64,000 nt of DNA, taken from positions 5,766,001-5,830,000 of the forward strand of contig JAGGNK010010225.1 in NCBI GenBank assembly GCA_017590115.1. The letters run 5' to 3'. Under the pieces are notes generated by a model. The model was given only the letters and a program-made list of their open reading frames with translations. It had not been told where the DNA came from and did no database searches. Position 1 is the first letter of the stretch, and each line of letters starts with the position of its first letter. The stretch comes from Montifringilla adamsi. Lineage: Eukaryota; Chordata; Aves; Passeriformes; Passeridae. Of the stretch, positions 1-12,551 are shown in pieces. A program made the translations under genes and the position numbers.

Positions 1-1946
1 TAATAATTTAATAATAGCTGATGATTTGTGTTACCCAATTTATTGCTATTGTTTGCTGCTTAAACGTAAATCTAACTACACTTAGGTTTGTTACAAATAG
101 CCAGCACTTTCCAGCACTTTTTTTTCAGTGCATAGAGTAGTTCTGTTCTTTAGCAATTTTCCCCCATGAATTTTAAACAGATAAATGCCAATTCTCCCAA
201 ATTATGTTTATTTTCCAGTAAAATTTCAGTAAATTTTCAGGACCATGAATATTAGGTTTTTTTTTTTTTTTTTTTTTTTTTTGCAAGCTACACATAAGTC
301 AAAAATTATTCTATTGGTCTTGTGGCAGTTGAAAGGCTTTTGTAATAACAAGCTATTTAGAATCAGTGATAAAGTTAGTGATAATTAGTGGACTTACTAG
401 ATATTTTCAGAAATACCAAACAGCCTTATTGTGACTGAAGAATATCATAAAACCGTGTAGACCACATTCAGTTCAACAGATTGATCTTGGAGGAGGATTT
501 GTTATTTTTTCACTAAATGATCTGTGCTAGCAGTGAGTATTGTAGTAATATAAAGTTTGCAGTATCAAAGTTGGTTTTAAATAGACTTCAATGTTGTTCC
601 CTGCAGGGCTTCTGTGAAAAGAAGAAAATGAGAGCAGAGAAATCCTGTGGGGAAGAATAAATGTTCATTAGAAAAAAATAGACTTGGTTAGAAAAGGACT
701 TTTTGTTGTAGTCCACAGCAATATTATAAAAATTACTTTGTTCACTAGAATATTGAATTGTTCTGAGAATTTTCATCTCCAGTTCTTCCTTGGGGTGTCT
801 AACTGATATTTCTGATTTCATCAAGATTGCCCATCCTTATGTACCGCAAGACTTCTTTTTGGCAATAGTAACTCACTGACCCTCTCACTGATTTCCCTGC
901 TTTCCCTACCAAGGCTGATAATTATTTTAGTAACAGATGCTAGCTCAATAATATTTAGTCACTAAGGTGTTCTCCCTCATTGTTTTTCTTCCCAGGGAGC
1001 AACTGTTCTAAAAACTGTCTCTGTTTTCATCTGGGGTTTAAAGGTATGAAAATTCCTTCAGATCACAGTTATCTTTCCTGCTATCTTCCTTGATTAAAAG
1101 TATGATGAGCTGAACTGAATTTTACAGAAGCAGTTGGCAAAAATGGCTTGCAGTCTACTTTGAAGCCATCTTGTTGTCCCACATGCAAAAGCCAAGCAGG
1201 GAAACGGAGTGAGAGTTTTAATTACATGTACACTTCAATATCATGTTCTAAATATTAGTAAATGTCGTTGCTTTCCTTATGGTAAGGAACATGCTGCTAG
1301 AGCTACTCACTTGTGTCTTTTTTCATCTCTCAGTGGGAGGCTTTCAAACCAAGCCCAGGAGCTCTGGCGTGTAGAGAATATCCCCAGTGGATGGTTATTA
1401 CTGTCACAGCCACCAGGGAACATAGCTGTGGACTACATTAGTCTTTGCCTCAAGAAATTTATGCAGAAGTGGTGAAGTTACCTTAGAGAGTTTCATTGTT
1501 AATTAAAATCTCAAAAGATAGGGAAAAGTTTAGGCTTCTCAAGGTCTGCAGAGTCCCTGCTTGAGAAAACCAAGTAGGCTTGGTCTTTCAGCCATCATTC
1601 AGGGTTGTGCATTCTGCTGAGCTAAACCTTGCAGACACCCATGGCACACAACACAGCTAATTGCACTGGCTTATGAGTGGGACTTTGGCTGATATATTTT
1701 ATTAGTTAATATGCTTATATTAGAATAGAAAAAAATAATTTGCAAATGCAGAGCTTCATTCTCTGGTGTGTAGCAGATCTCCTGATGTGTTAGTGTCAGT
1801 AGCAGCAGTATTGATTCTGGATTTAGATAATCATTGTAATGAAGTGTAGTAGATCCCCCAAAAAACACCAAAAACATGGGACAACAGGCAAGAAACTGTT
1901 CTGACTCGCTAAAATGACAAATTCCCAGACAATTTTGGTAGTAGGT
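1..1946. other. Non-coding AT-rich DNA
   Basis: No gene or recognisable repeat family is visible. A 10-base direct repeat (ccagcacttt twice) lies at 101-120 and a run of 26 T at 257-282. Open frames of 78-93 codons occur on both strands but show no known domain and are of chance length. The stretch around 1300-1460 is slightly richer in GC than its surroundings, without any feature I can name. Confidence 0.6.
257..282. repeat. Poly-T run (T26)
   Basis: An uninterrupted run of 26 T. The flanks do not show a recognisable retrotransposed body on either side, so I treat it as a simple mononucleotide repeat rather than the tail of an insertion. Confidence 0.9.
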
Positions 1947-2018
1947 GATCATTGCAGGGGAGTGGGACTAGAAGACTTTCAAAGGTCCCTTCCAACCCAA
2001 ATATTCTGGAACTCTAAG
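1947..2018 (+). mobile_element. CR1 LINE, short 3' end fragment
   Basis: The sequence reads as the CR1 3' end in sense orientation: a ggggagtgggactagaagac block, then an aaaggtcccttccaaccc block, then an atattctgg remnant of the terminal octamer-like tail. These are the hallmark 3' terminal blocks of bird CR1 elements. Only about 70 bp remain, as expected from severe 5' truncation during target-primed reverse transcription. No coding sequence is left. Confidence 0.85.
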
Positions 2019-5000
2019 AAGAAAGTAGTGGAAGATGAATGGGAACGTTATCATTATCAATCTGTAGTCTGCATGTCTGAAACGGCATAATTTTTCTATG
2101 GTAATTTTTGGATTTTGATAACATTTCCTAGGATTCCTGTAGTGTAAGAAAAATGGGTGCTTGTGAAAAAATATTTAAGTCTACCTCAGGGCAAAACATT
2201 AAACCTATGCCTACTAAGAAGGGTCTCACTGCTGGAAAATGTTCTTTTAATAAGCTATGCAATTAATAATATGAAGCTGTTGATTAAAAAGCTTTCCATC
2301 CTTGGAAATAGAAAGGACTTATGGTAACACCTGAGTACATATATTTCAGATGCCTAAAGTTAGTGAAACCTGTACAAAAATAATAATGAAAGAAAATTAT
2401 ATTCTATATTGCAATTTATAAGGGCAACCTTAAGGGAGAAGTAGGAAGTTAAGTAGGAAGCTACAGAAATCCCCTTGCCTATTTTGCCTCAGACTTTTTT
2501 TTAATTTTTATTTTTGTGGTAACAGCATAAAAACTTTTACTTGAGAGCACTTGAAAAAAAAACCCAAAAATTCTGTGGTCAGAAGTAATGAGTGACAGAA
2601 GAATTTTGTGTCTGACCCCAGCTGGCCATGGTAGTTGAGTTTTAGCTGACTGGGGCTTCCCATAAATAAAGGCATGAAACTTCATCCAGTGGGGTTGAAA
2701 GAACAAAACTGCTTTCTCCAGGCTTCACATTGAGCTTATGTGAGTGCTTGTTCTATGAAACATATATATTAATTTTTTTTCTTATTGTTATAGTACTGAA
2801 GAGCATGAACTTGAGGCTGCTTGATTAGCTCTTTATAATAATTAAAATGCTTTATTGTGATCAAAATTAACTAGTGTCTTTATCATTTTGCCATTGCAGC
2901 GAACCTTCATATTCCTGATTTTCTTTGACTACAGTTCTCAGTCTTGCTGTAATCTACATCTACCCTGCTCTTATAATATGCTTCTCAGGCTGAGCTCTCT
3001 CACACATTTTGCCTTTTTATGCACAGCTTTATCAGAATCTCTGATTATTTTTAAAGGTCTCTAAAGATATGACTGTGTTGTCCTAATGTCTTTTCCCAAG
3101 CAAAATATATCTTGACTTAAAATCTTGTTAGGCATTAGACTTGTATATCCTCAGAAAAGTCTCTTGTGTTATTTTTGGCCACAATGTGACCAGGAGAGAA
3201 ATATTTTTCCTGTTACAATGTAATATATAATAACACATTATTTATATTTCTAGCAGTGCAAGCCAGAAACCATGAATTACCTTTTTTTAAAAAAAATGAT
3301 GCATTAGTCTTCTCCCTCCTGATATGTGGTGAAAAATGTTTCACTTTCATGATTTGATCTGCCTTTCTACACCTCTACTTAAGGGAAGGGACCTGTGTTG
3401 TCTTCTATCAGTGTACTTCACATATGTTGTTTTATGAAATCTAGAGAAATTAACATAACTCCCCTAGGACCTTCTTAGCAGGAAGCTATTCTGTAGGAAT
3501 AAAGGAGCAACACTTGAAAGTAATGCTCCTTGTAAGATACATTCAAGGATCAGTTTGTGGCTCAGCAGATGAGTTGATCAAGTAACTTCCTGTTTCAGAT
3601 ATTAAAGCAGAGTTCAAAGAGTAATTTGAAAGTTCAATGTACTAGGGTGCCAAAGGTGTATGTTTCTAGTTTAAAGCAGTGGATGAAGGAAAAAAGACAT
3701 CACTTGATGATGTGAAATGGGTATTTTTCCTTCATCATTAAACAGGAAATGATAATGTATAAAGAGCCATAAATGTAAAAAAAGAAAAAAGAAAGAAGAA
3801 AAAGTTAGCATCTAATCTGATAGCAGAAAGAGAAAAGGGTAGAAAAAAGGTAGAAAATATGCCTCTAATGATCAGAAACCAGACTGGGATCTGGGTTTTA
3901 TCATTTTAAGAGGTAAAATCAAGGCTGCTGGAGGAAACATGATGCAACAATCAAGACTAGGGATGACTATACAATTCCTTAAACAAGTGATTTAGTTGTC
4001 CAAAGATGTTATTTCAGGTTCACTAAATATTATTATGAACTTATGTAGAATTTACGTCTGGCTGAAAAACAGTGAACTGTTCTGTCTTGTGATTTTAAAT
4101 AGGGCTAGGAAAGCTGTAATGGTGAAATAGATAATCAGGAAAAGAAAGCTTTCCCCCACCATCTACATTTGGTTACCTTAATGAAACAAATAAATAAAGA
4201 AATTGTTGGAATGTTTTGATTTTGAATTGGATGAGGTATTTAACATAACCTGAAACTTTTATATTAGCTCGTAATTTCATCTAAAAAAATTGCCTACTGT
4301 ACACTGACTTAGAGCAAGTTTTTTTTTCTCCTCGATTTTCAGCTCAGTTAACTGTGACAGGGGACTTTGAAGAGAAGGTTTTTGCTGTAGGACTGAAAAG
4401 TATGTCTTAGAGAGAAAATACTTAATATTTAAATTATTCTATTTTCCTTGTTTAGGATGATTGTGACAGAAGTTAATGCTCAAGCCAGTGACTAGTTTTC
4501 AGTCCTAAATTAGAAAAGTAATCACAACATTGTGCAGAAGCTTATGAGAGCAAAAATGGTTCTCATCTCTCTGAAAATCTGTTTACTACCTTCCCAGATC
4601 TGGACCTTAAATTCTTCTTCTTTCCCTGGAACAATGCTAGAATGTATTTGAGTTTGATATATCCCATGTCCCAGTGAAGCAGTGCTTGTGTTTGGTTTTC
4701 ATGTAAATGCATACATAGGCTTTTTTTCTGTCTGCCACACAATGAGCATATTACATTGTAAGTCTTTTGTAAGGAGTTTTCAAATACTGCTTTTCTTGCT
4801 AACAGGTTGTTACTAAGTTGAAACAGATTCAGAGTAAATTAAAACAGTAAATTTAACTTCTGGTTGAAGTCTCAAGCATAAATTTCAGATGTGTTATTAA
4901 AAATTAATGTTATTAATTATGGTTATAAAATAATTAGTTAAGATAATTAATAATTAATATAGTTATTTAAGGCTATTAAAAATAAGGTCAAAAAGTAGAA

Positions 5001-5489
5001 AAATTTGTTATTGGATATCAGCCAGTGACACTGCATAAACTGGATATCTCCAGTTCATGAATCTTACTCCAGATTCTGCTCAGCCTTTTTCTGCACAGAA
5101 CTCTGTCTTTCAGGAATAGTTTTATGTCATGCAGTGCAGAATTGGGTATAGGGAGACAAGTCATATTATGAACAATCCATGCAGTTTTCAACTGAATTCT
5201 AACCAGGAAAACACTTGTTTTGCTCAGTCCTTAGGCTGAATTTGACAGATATTAGAAAGAATAAAAAAAATACCCTTAGCTTCTGTATAATGATAGGAGC
5301 TTTATGTGTGAAAATGGCTGACCAGGATCTAAGCATTAGAATGTAAACTTAATTGATTTCTGCATTATATTAATATATTGGAAAATGAATATATAAATTC
5401 TTTTTCATATATTTGATATCATAATACATATTCATACAAATGAACATGTGAATTCGTATTCACATGCAGACAGAAATGTGTGTATTTCC
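2019..5489. other. Non-coding AT-rich DNA
   Basis: No gene is seen. Simple sequence includes an A/G-rich tract near 3777-3805 and an AT-only-like stretch near 4890-4985. Around 5340-5470 the sequence is full of short AT palindromes. One perfect inverted repeat lies at 5445-5466 (arms catgtgaat and attcacatg, 4-base loop), just upstream of the CR1 copy that begins near 5490. Confidence 0.6.
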
Positions 5490-6300
5490 CAGGGTTGAAT
5501 TCTAGGGTGAGTTTTGTTTAATACATTTATCAACAATCTGGATGCAAGAGTTGAAAGCACCGTTAGCAATTTGCTGATGACAGCAGATCATGAGTTTCTA
5601 TTTATTCTCTCAAGGGGAAAAATGCCTTGCAGAGGAATATGGTTAGATTGGAGCACTGGACAGTTATTAATAGGATGAAATTATTACGTCCAAATGCTGG
5701 ATTACACACCTGGGACAGAGTCACATGGGGTGAGAAACAGTGAGATTAGTGGCTGGAGAGCAGCCCTGCAGGAAAGGGTCTGGGAATGCTGGTCGGCAGT
5801 GAGCCCTGTCAGCCCAGCAGGCAAACCCCATCCTGGAGTGGTGCATCAGACGCAGCACCCCCAGCCAGTCAGAGGTGACCATCCCACTGCATTCAGAGTT
5901 GGTGTGGCCTCACCACGGACACTGTGTGCAATCCTCGGTCCTACAATTTAAGAAAGTTGTCAAGGTCCTTGAATATATCTAGAAGAGGGCAACAAAGCTG
6001 GTGAAAGGCCTGGAAGAAGTGTCCCATGAAAAGCAGCTGAGTACTTTGGGATTTTCTTGTTTGGGGAGTCAGAGGCTGAGGCGTGACCTCATTGGTCTCT
6101 ACACATTCCTGTGGAGGGCAAGGTGCTGATTGCCCTCCTCAGGATTCAGGGAGAGGAAACATGGGGACAGTACAAAGCTGTGCTAGGGGATCTTCCAAAT
6201 GGGCGTGAGGAAGGATTCCTTTACTAACAGAGTGGTCAAACGCTAGAACAGTCTTTCTGGAGAAGTGGTTAGTGCCCTAAGCTGGTACAGTCCCATGCTA
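5490..6300 (+). mobile_element. CR1 LINE fragment (ORF2 RT tail to C-terminus)
   Basis: This is the longest CR1 copy in the window, in sense orientation. It begins within the reverse transcriptase palm: a frame near 5515-5550 reads like the FIN-LDA block, and bases 5570-5581 still encode F-A-D-D, the catalytic motif. Downstream, the blocks typical of the CR1 ORF2 C-terminus appear in order. These are a GW-RAALQE region near 5750-5780, the region matching VRPHLEYCVQFWGP near 5903-5945, QRRATKLVKGLE near 5975-6015, and FF-RVV-WN near 6215-6255. The blocks fall in different frames separated by stops, so the copy is a pseudogene. An 85-codon open frame at 5694-5951 is a remnant of this ORF2 and not a host gene. 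The 5' end is truncated, and the canonical 3' tail is missing or diverged beyond recognition after about 6300. Confidence 0.88.
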
Positions 6301-8867
6301 TTCATGCTGGTTTTCATGCCTTTTTATTTATTTTTCTTTAAATAGTAAGTCCAGAAGCACTGTGTTCCACAGCTGATATCTCTACAAGTTAGACCTTCAG
6401 GATTGAAATGAGTGGTTGTCAGGATTTTAGTTTCTTGGCTGAGTGATGTGTTAGATGTCAAGTTGTATGTCACTTTATTGAATTTCCCAGCAGACAAATA
6501 AATCAGTGAGGTTTTATAGCATTTGCAATGATTGAGCTTGAGTGGCTTTCAGCAGAAGAAAATAGCAAGCAGATTGTAGAAGTATTAGGATAACCTGAAA
6601 TATTTTGATTGAACTGTTTGTAATACACAGTTGTTGGGATCTCAACAATCTACAATGCAGAAAGCAGGTTGGATTTAAACTTTGGATGTAGTTGGATCCA
6701 CTCAATAGCTGTTTTCTCAGTATACAAACTAACCATTCTGTATGTAATGTGAAATTGCACAAACTCCTGTTTGTTTCACTGTGGATTTTATAGAAGGTTA
6801 TATGAAAAATGCATATAATATAATGATAATATATTCCTCTAAGTCTAGAGCCGTGAGGAAGTTACTGCTCTGAAGTACTCTGCTTGATGATGGAATTCAG
6901 AGCTTTTTGTGATCATGAGAGTCCATTGGTTTGTTTTATAAAACACTTGAAGGTTCATATATTTGGAAAGATGAATCATGCCAGCAGTGTGAATAAATAA
7001 ATTTTCATTTTGTCAGCTCTTTGGAAATATGGTTGCCATAGTGCATTGATTTTATTTCAGTTCTTCTGGTGTATTGAATATTATGTCTTTGGAAGTATAA
7101 TCTATGTATTGCTTTTGCACTACAGTTTGTGCTATCTTCATCATGTGATTTACCAGTGATTGAAAAATGATTCAAAGTTGAGTCACAGACATGCACATAC
7201 ATAATTACTTACAATTACATTTCCTAGCAAGTTTTTTTTAAATCATTCTACTTAAAAAGGAATTAGAATAAAAGCTCCTATTGTCCTCCTCTCCCAAGCT
7301 AGGAGCCAATGAAAAATACTGATAAAACTGTATGCAAGCTAGTTTTCAAAGAATCTGACACAAATCCTTTTAGCCACTGAAAAATCATTAAGGTTTTCTG
7401 CAGCAGCATGAGAATAAGCTAACAAAAATAAGTGTGTGATTCCATCATGGCTCCACATTGAGGAAGGTTAAAAAGTGATATACAATGATGTTCTGTTTTT
7501 CTTCTCTTGTTCCATAGATCACACTTCCAATCAAGGCAGAACAGGTATCGGTTAAAGCTGAAAGTTAAGAAATTGAGAACAACCTGCTTTATATGTTTTG
7601 ATAGAGGGAGAGGAGATGGTGTCTCATTCTTCTTGCAGTAATGTGAATTTATTCCTCTATTTTCTTTGCTCTTAGTACAGGTGTCTAGTATGAAATGTTA
7701 CATTTCAGGTCAAATAAGTAATCTGATCTCAAGCGCTTTTTTTCTCACTGAAATAAAAGTTGGAAGGACTTTTGTTTTAGATTGATGTGAACTGAAGCTT
7801 TCTTATTTTTGTCAAAAAACTTAAAAAGCCCCATGTATTCTGGTCAAGTCTTTATATACCAACAAACACAATTAAGGGTGGGTTTTTTCCTTATTTAGAT
7901 AAATCCTTGGACTAAGATAGTATTATCATATTGCTGAATAAATACATAGCAGTCCATTTGATTCTAAATGGCCAGTCCTTCTTCTCTTGTTCTGGAATTT
8001 TCTTCTTCCTGGAGCACCACATCCATTTAGAGGGCTATTGAACAAGGCTTCTCCCTCATCCTTCACTGTTTTGATTTTCTTTTCTCTTGTTATTAGTGTT
8101 GTGCTTGACTTCCTCCTATTTTTTATGCCACAGATATCTGTCATAAGATAGAAAAGAAAACCAAAAAGGCTTTGATTGGAGAAATCACTCAAGGCTATCC
8201 AGCCATGACATTTCTTGGTCTGAGTTCAAATTCATTCTTGTAAAATTATAATTAATGTTTCTGAAATGTGTGCTCCAAATAGGTTTTACAAATGCAAGGA
8301 ATGCAATAAATCTTACTTTTTTTATTGTTCCACCACCACCTTCCCCCTTCCCCAAACAAAGATTTATTTGTTTCTAAAGTAGAAACACTGATGTGTTCTC
8401 AACAACTTTTCAGTGTAGGACTATTGAATGTACTTTTTGTAAAAGTCCTACTAATACTTCACTTATTATAACTTCTTGGGTGAGAACAGGAGAAAGTTGA
8501 CAATGCTGGAAATGTAAGCATGCAAGTCCTTTTGCCAGAGGTACTCTTTTATTTTCAGTGTAATAAAGCATAGCTGAACAGTGTAATTAAAATTCTAAAA
8601 GCAAATTGAAAAAGAAATCACGAATGTGGTCACAAAAAAAAATAATTATGATAATTTAAATGCAGGTTAATGAATTTGAAAGACACACATAGATGTGAGT
8701 CTGTGTCTTTCCCTGACAACACAGTCAGTGATCAACTGATACAGTTTCTACAGAAAAGAAAGTCTAACTACTGTGAAACAGATGGAAATACAAAGTTCAA
8801 CTTCTCATCTAAATGTTTTTGAAAAATATTTCTTCAGGTTGTAATGTTTTTATTTATAATCAGATAT
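6301..8867. other. Non-coding DNA, nothing recognised
   Basis: No gene or repeat family is recognised. Open frames of 65-88 codons occur on the - strand (around 6514-6762, 7005-7202 and 7926-8192). The last contains a basic stretch, GRRKFQNKRRR, but no domain I can name and no flanking evidence for translation. Confidence 0.55.
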
Positions 8868-9345
8868 TGTAAGCTAAGGGCAACTCAGATGTTGGAGAGA
8901 GAAAATGATGCATCTGACTCCATCATCAGAAGGCTAAATAATTTTTTTATTATTCTATACTATATACATTGCATCTGATGTGAATCTGCCTTACACTCAC
9001 CCTTGCTCACAACTGCACAGAACTGCACTCATCTCCAATTCTCTCGTGACTGTTTCGTGACAGTCCAACACAGACATACCTGATAGGCCAAGGGAGCAAA
9101 ATATCCTCACTTTGGGTAAACAATCTCCATTTTGCATTCCACCTTAGCACAGCAAGCGAGATAAGAATTATGGTTTTCCTTCTTCTCTGCTTGTCTCACA
9201 ACTTCTCTCTGTTCAGAGGGCATGAGAATACCACAGTCAGAATCAGTGTCTTTGTTGACAAGGTACTTTCTAACAAGAGACAAGGTACTTTCTAACTGAG
9301 AAAAGAAAAAAAAAATAGAAAGAGGCAGCAGTTGGACTGGGTACA
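8868..9345 (-). mobile_element. Probable endogenous retrovirus LTR (solo)
   Basis: Read on the - strand, the segment resembles an LTR common in songbird genomes. It has a purine-rich block giving a transient open frame, then a CpG-bearing block near 9043-9061 (two CACGA-type sites). An A/T-rich polyadenylation-like region (AATAATAAA) near 8938-8950 follows, then a short U5-like end. CpG sites are otherwise rare nearby. Termini are not sharply defined: a TG start and CA end are possible near 9345 and 8868 but are not certain. An 18-base duplication lies inside it at 9257-9296. No gag, pol or env sequence flanks it, so it would be a solo LTR. The family assignment comes from memory of similar songbird sequence and should be treated as tentative. 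Confidence 0.55.
9257..9296. repeat. 18-bp direct duplication, 22-bp period
   Basis: The 18-base unit gacaaggtactttctaac occurs at 9257-9274 and again at 9279-9296, separated by aaga. The two copies are identical, which suggests a fairly recent slippage or end-joining duplication within the probable LTR. Confidence 0.95.
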
Positions 9346-10898
9346 TACATACAGGCTAATAGTTTCTTGCAGCAGGGTTTCTAACACCACGCTTCATTAT
9401 CACTGCTTGATCATACACTTCTTGTAGTAGCTGCCAGGTTCTCTGGCAAAGTTTGTGTCAGGATGAAGGACTGAATATTAAAAGCGTTTTCCTCTTTCAT
9501 CTCTCAGACAAATATTTTAAACTATTATTTAGTTTTTTAGTAAGAGAGATTCTCTGTGTATATATGAAGCACGTATTTAATGTGTGTGTGTATCTAAGTA
9601 CTTATATCCATATATGTACAAATGAGAGCCATACCTTATTGACAAAAGCTAGGAAAGTCTCACCCAGTTTTTATGTGCTTTTACCAATAGAAACACATGC
9701 AACAGATTTGCTTTTCTCCTAATGTTTTTATCTTATGGAGATCAAGATAGTTTTTTGTCTCTTTTCTGCAGACCGCCAAAAAAATCTTGTTTTAAAACCC
9801 AATGATTCTTTCCTGAATGTGTTTTTCACACCAATTAGTCAAGTGAATCTTATCAGAAAGTATTTTAATTTATTCCAGTGAAATTGAGGAAAGAGGCAAA
9901 AAAACTGTGATTTCCCTATATGAACTGGAGCTGAGATCTATACCTGCATGCCAGCTGGAGATTCTGATCTCATCTTTATCCGCTTGAAAATTGAAGAGTA
10001 TTTATTTGCCTCAAAGCTTAAAAAAATTGACCTCATAGTGCTAACTACTTTCCTTGTGGGACTTGATCTGTGGGCCATCGCTGATCCACAAGAAAACAAT
10101 GAGAAAACAGTTCTCAAGCTACTGAAGGCAGAGTAGATTTCCCTCTGTCTGCTGAAATCTGAATTTTACAAGAAAAATGATGACAGAAAGAGGTTAAATC
10201 AAGTCCAAAATATTTCAAACATTAAATCGTAGACTTGCTTCCCAGATGATTTCCCTTTCCTGAGTGTCCTTTTTCTTTCTTGTCTGTGTTTTGAGATCAT
10301 AATTTCCTAATAATTCAGGATACAAAGAAATGCCAACGCTTGGTCATAACTTTTCTTGATTTCTTGCTTTCTGGATGGCTGAGAAGTGTAACTGATACTT
10401 GTGAAAGTGTGGAAAAATTTCTTTCATCCATTAGATTTTCTTTTCCTACACTGGGGGAAGGTGTCTGGTGGTTTTTTGTGTAAGGGACTGCATCTTCTCT
10501 TCCTGCCCCTTTGGCACTGGAGAAGTAACCACTGCTTTTAGCTGCTTAGGGTTGGACATTGTGCTAACTGCAGTTTTGGAAGGGGAGATTATTCCTGCAT
10601 AGACATATCAAATGGTGCACTTGGCTTTGTTCCTCAGTGGGTTGCTCTGCAGTCCGTGGACCTGGTGGACAGATTAGGTTCCTCTGCCAATTTTCTTACA
10701 TTTTTGAACCTCCGTGTTCAGGTGGCTGTTTAATACTCTGGTAAGTCGGAAACAAAAGTGAACTGACAGGTGGCATTTCCTGGAGGGTATTATCAGAAAG
10801 AATCATGTATGTAGGTAGATAACTCTTCTGTCCTTTGGCCATTAGCCAGGAAAAGCACTGTGCTTACAGGTGTGGAACTGGTGTTTGTCTAAATTCAG
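9346..10898. other. Non-coding DNA, nothing recognised
   Basis: No gene is seen. A short TG/TA-rich patch (tgtgtgtgtg) lies near 9580-9590. An open frame at 9948-10136 (62 codons) is hydrophobic and basic but has no recognisable family. The part from about 10440 to 10700 is richer in G and C than the surroundings, without an identifiable feature. Confidence 0.55.
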
Positions 10899-10975
10899 TG
10901 TTAACCCCAGGTTAACCTTGTTGGACTTAATGATTAGAGGTCTTTTCCAACATAAGCAATGCCCTGATTCTGATT
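10899..10975 (+). mobile_element. CR1 LINE, short 3' end fragment
   Basis: The blocks ttggacttaatgattagagg and tcttttccaac, followed by a degenerate ctgattctgatt tail, match the sense 3' end of bird CR1. The copy keeps under 80 bp and no coding sequence. The residual tail fits the short tandem repeat that ends CR1 elements instead of a poly-A tail. Confidence 0.85.
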
Positions 10976-12490
10976 ACTAGCACTGTGTTAGCACATGGAA
11001 TAGAGAGAGACGGATGTTGGTGGCAACCTGTGGCGTAGCGTGGTATGGCAAGTACACTGCCAAGTACTAAGGATTGAAAAAGAAGGGTGGGCTCTATGGG
11101 GTGAATTGCTGTCAGAAAGCTCCCATTTCAGTCACTGATGGAGGTGTGCTCCCCTGTGTGCAAGTCAAACAAATCACATGAAGATCTGACACACGGCATT
11201 GAGGTAGAATCTTAATGCTCTTATGCACTGGCAGAATGAAGACAATCCACATGGAGCTTAATAATGGTTATTCTTTCATCTGAAGCTTTGTCTTACTTTC
11301 TAGATTTCCCATTTCCCTATAGATCTGCCTGATTTAAAGAGAACCCTTTACTTCTTTCTTTTATTTTTTGGTAACTACTGTGTAAAGACCTCTTGTCCTA
11401 GCTTGTGTTGATTGACAAATTCACTGTGTATGTACCTTCTGCTGTGAAGGTGTTTTACAGATGTTTAACAGATGCCTCATTTGAAAAAATCTGGGCTTCG
11501 AGTTGAAGAACATTTCCACAATTTCATGTCACTAGACCGTGTGACAATAAGACAAAAATGACTTCTTGCATAGTAACTGCAATACCTGTATTTTTCTCTT
11601 TCTTCTTATAATATTCTTTCATCCTTCACAAAGTTTAGTCATTATAAAGTAACTGTCTTTTTGAAATTGTTTTCCCACTGTGATGTTCTGTCTTGTTGGA
11701 TGTTTTTTGCTTACATGAGCTTGTTTTATAGCATGGCTAGACAAAATGGAATCTATCATAAATTATAGCAGTTACCAGTGAGAATAAATCAAAACTTGAA
11801 AAATATTCAGTGTGCTCCTGGGAACAATTAGGATGTGATTCACTGTCAAAACCTGTGGAAAACAAAGCATCATGACTGCAGTGGTGACTAAACCTTTTTT
11901 AGTACAATTTTGAAACAGAAATACTCTATTTAACATTTCTATCCCCTTTTACCTTTTATAAAGGGACAAATACTTTCCTCTTAAAAAGAAAGACAAACAA
12001 AAAACCAAACTCTGACTCACTGGAAATAGATGTCATATGTTAAAACCTAAATTATTATTCTGTAGATCACTACCTTGTTTGTATTGTGTTCAGGGAATCA
12101 ATTTTTAACTTGGTCTCTTTCCCGCCTATGCTTGGCTGTTACTCCCATTTGGACTAGAAAGTCTTGTAGTTTTAAAGTCTTAATATGTTTTCTAACTCCT
12201 AAAGGCAAAAGGTCAGATCTGGGCTTTTGCTAATCAATCTACCTGTCTTGGAATCAGTGGAATTAAAACAGTTTGCAATTATGCAGGATTTGGTATAAAG
12301 GAAACCACATGCAGTGCTGAAGTTGTAAAAGAAAACATTCTCAGGACAAGGATATGACTGAACTCAAGGCTTTGATGCTGCTTAAATGAAATTGGAATTC
12401 ATGCTCTATATGGGATGTGCTCAAGTATGGTCCTGAATACAAAAACTTTTATTGAATTGTGAGGTTTGTGGTTTTTTGGTTCTTTTTATC
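10976..12490. other. Non-coding DNA, nothing recognised
   Basis: No gene, RNA gene or repeat family is recognised. Between 10990 and 11160 the sequence is G-rich with a few CpG sites, but it contains no long open frame. Confidence 0.55.
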
Positions 12491-12504
12491 TTTTGTTTTG
12501 TTTT

Positions 12505-12550
<46 letters not shown>
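12491..12550. repeat. (TTTTG)3 followed by T45
   Basis: Three TTTTG units (12491-12505) run directly into 45 consecutive T. This is the longest homopolymer in the window. On the - strand it would read as a poly-A tract followed by CAAAA units. The sequence on its 3' side (12551 onward) shows no known SINE or processed gene copy, so a retrotransposed origin is possible but unsupported. Confidence 0.95.

Positions 12551-12551
<1 letters not shown>

Noticed and set aside
5694..5951. 85-codon open frame on +
   Set aside because: It lies inside the CR1 copy at 5490-6300 and is a remnant of CR1 ORF2, not a host gene.
7926..8192. 88-codon - strand frame with a basic RRKFQNKRRR-like stretch
   Set aside because: A basic run alone is not a domain, and no splice, promoter or poly(A) context supports a gene.
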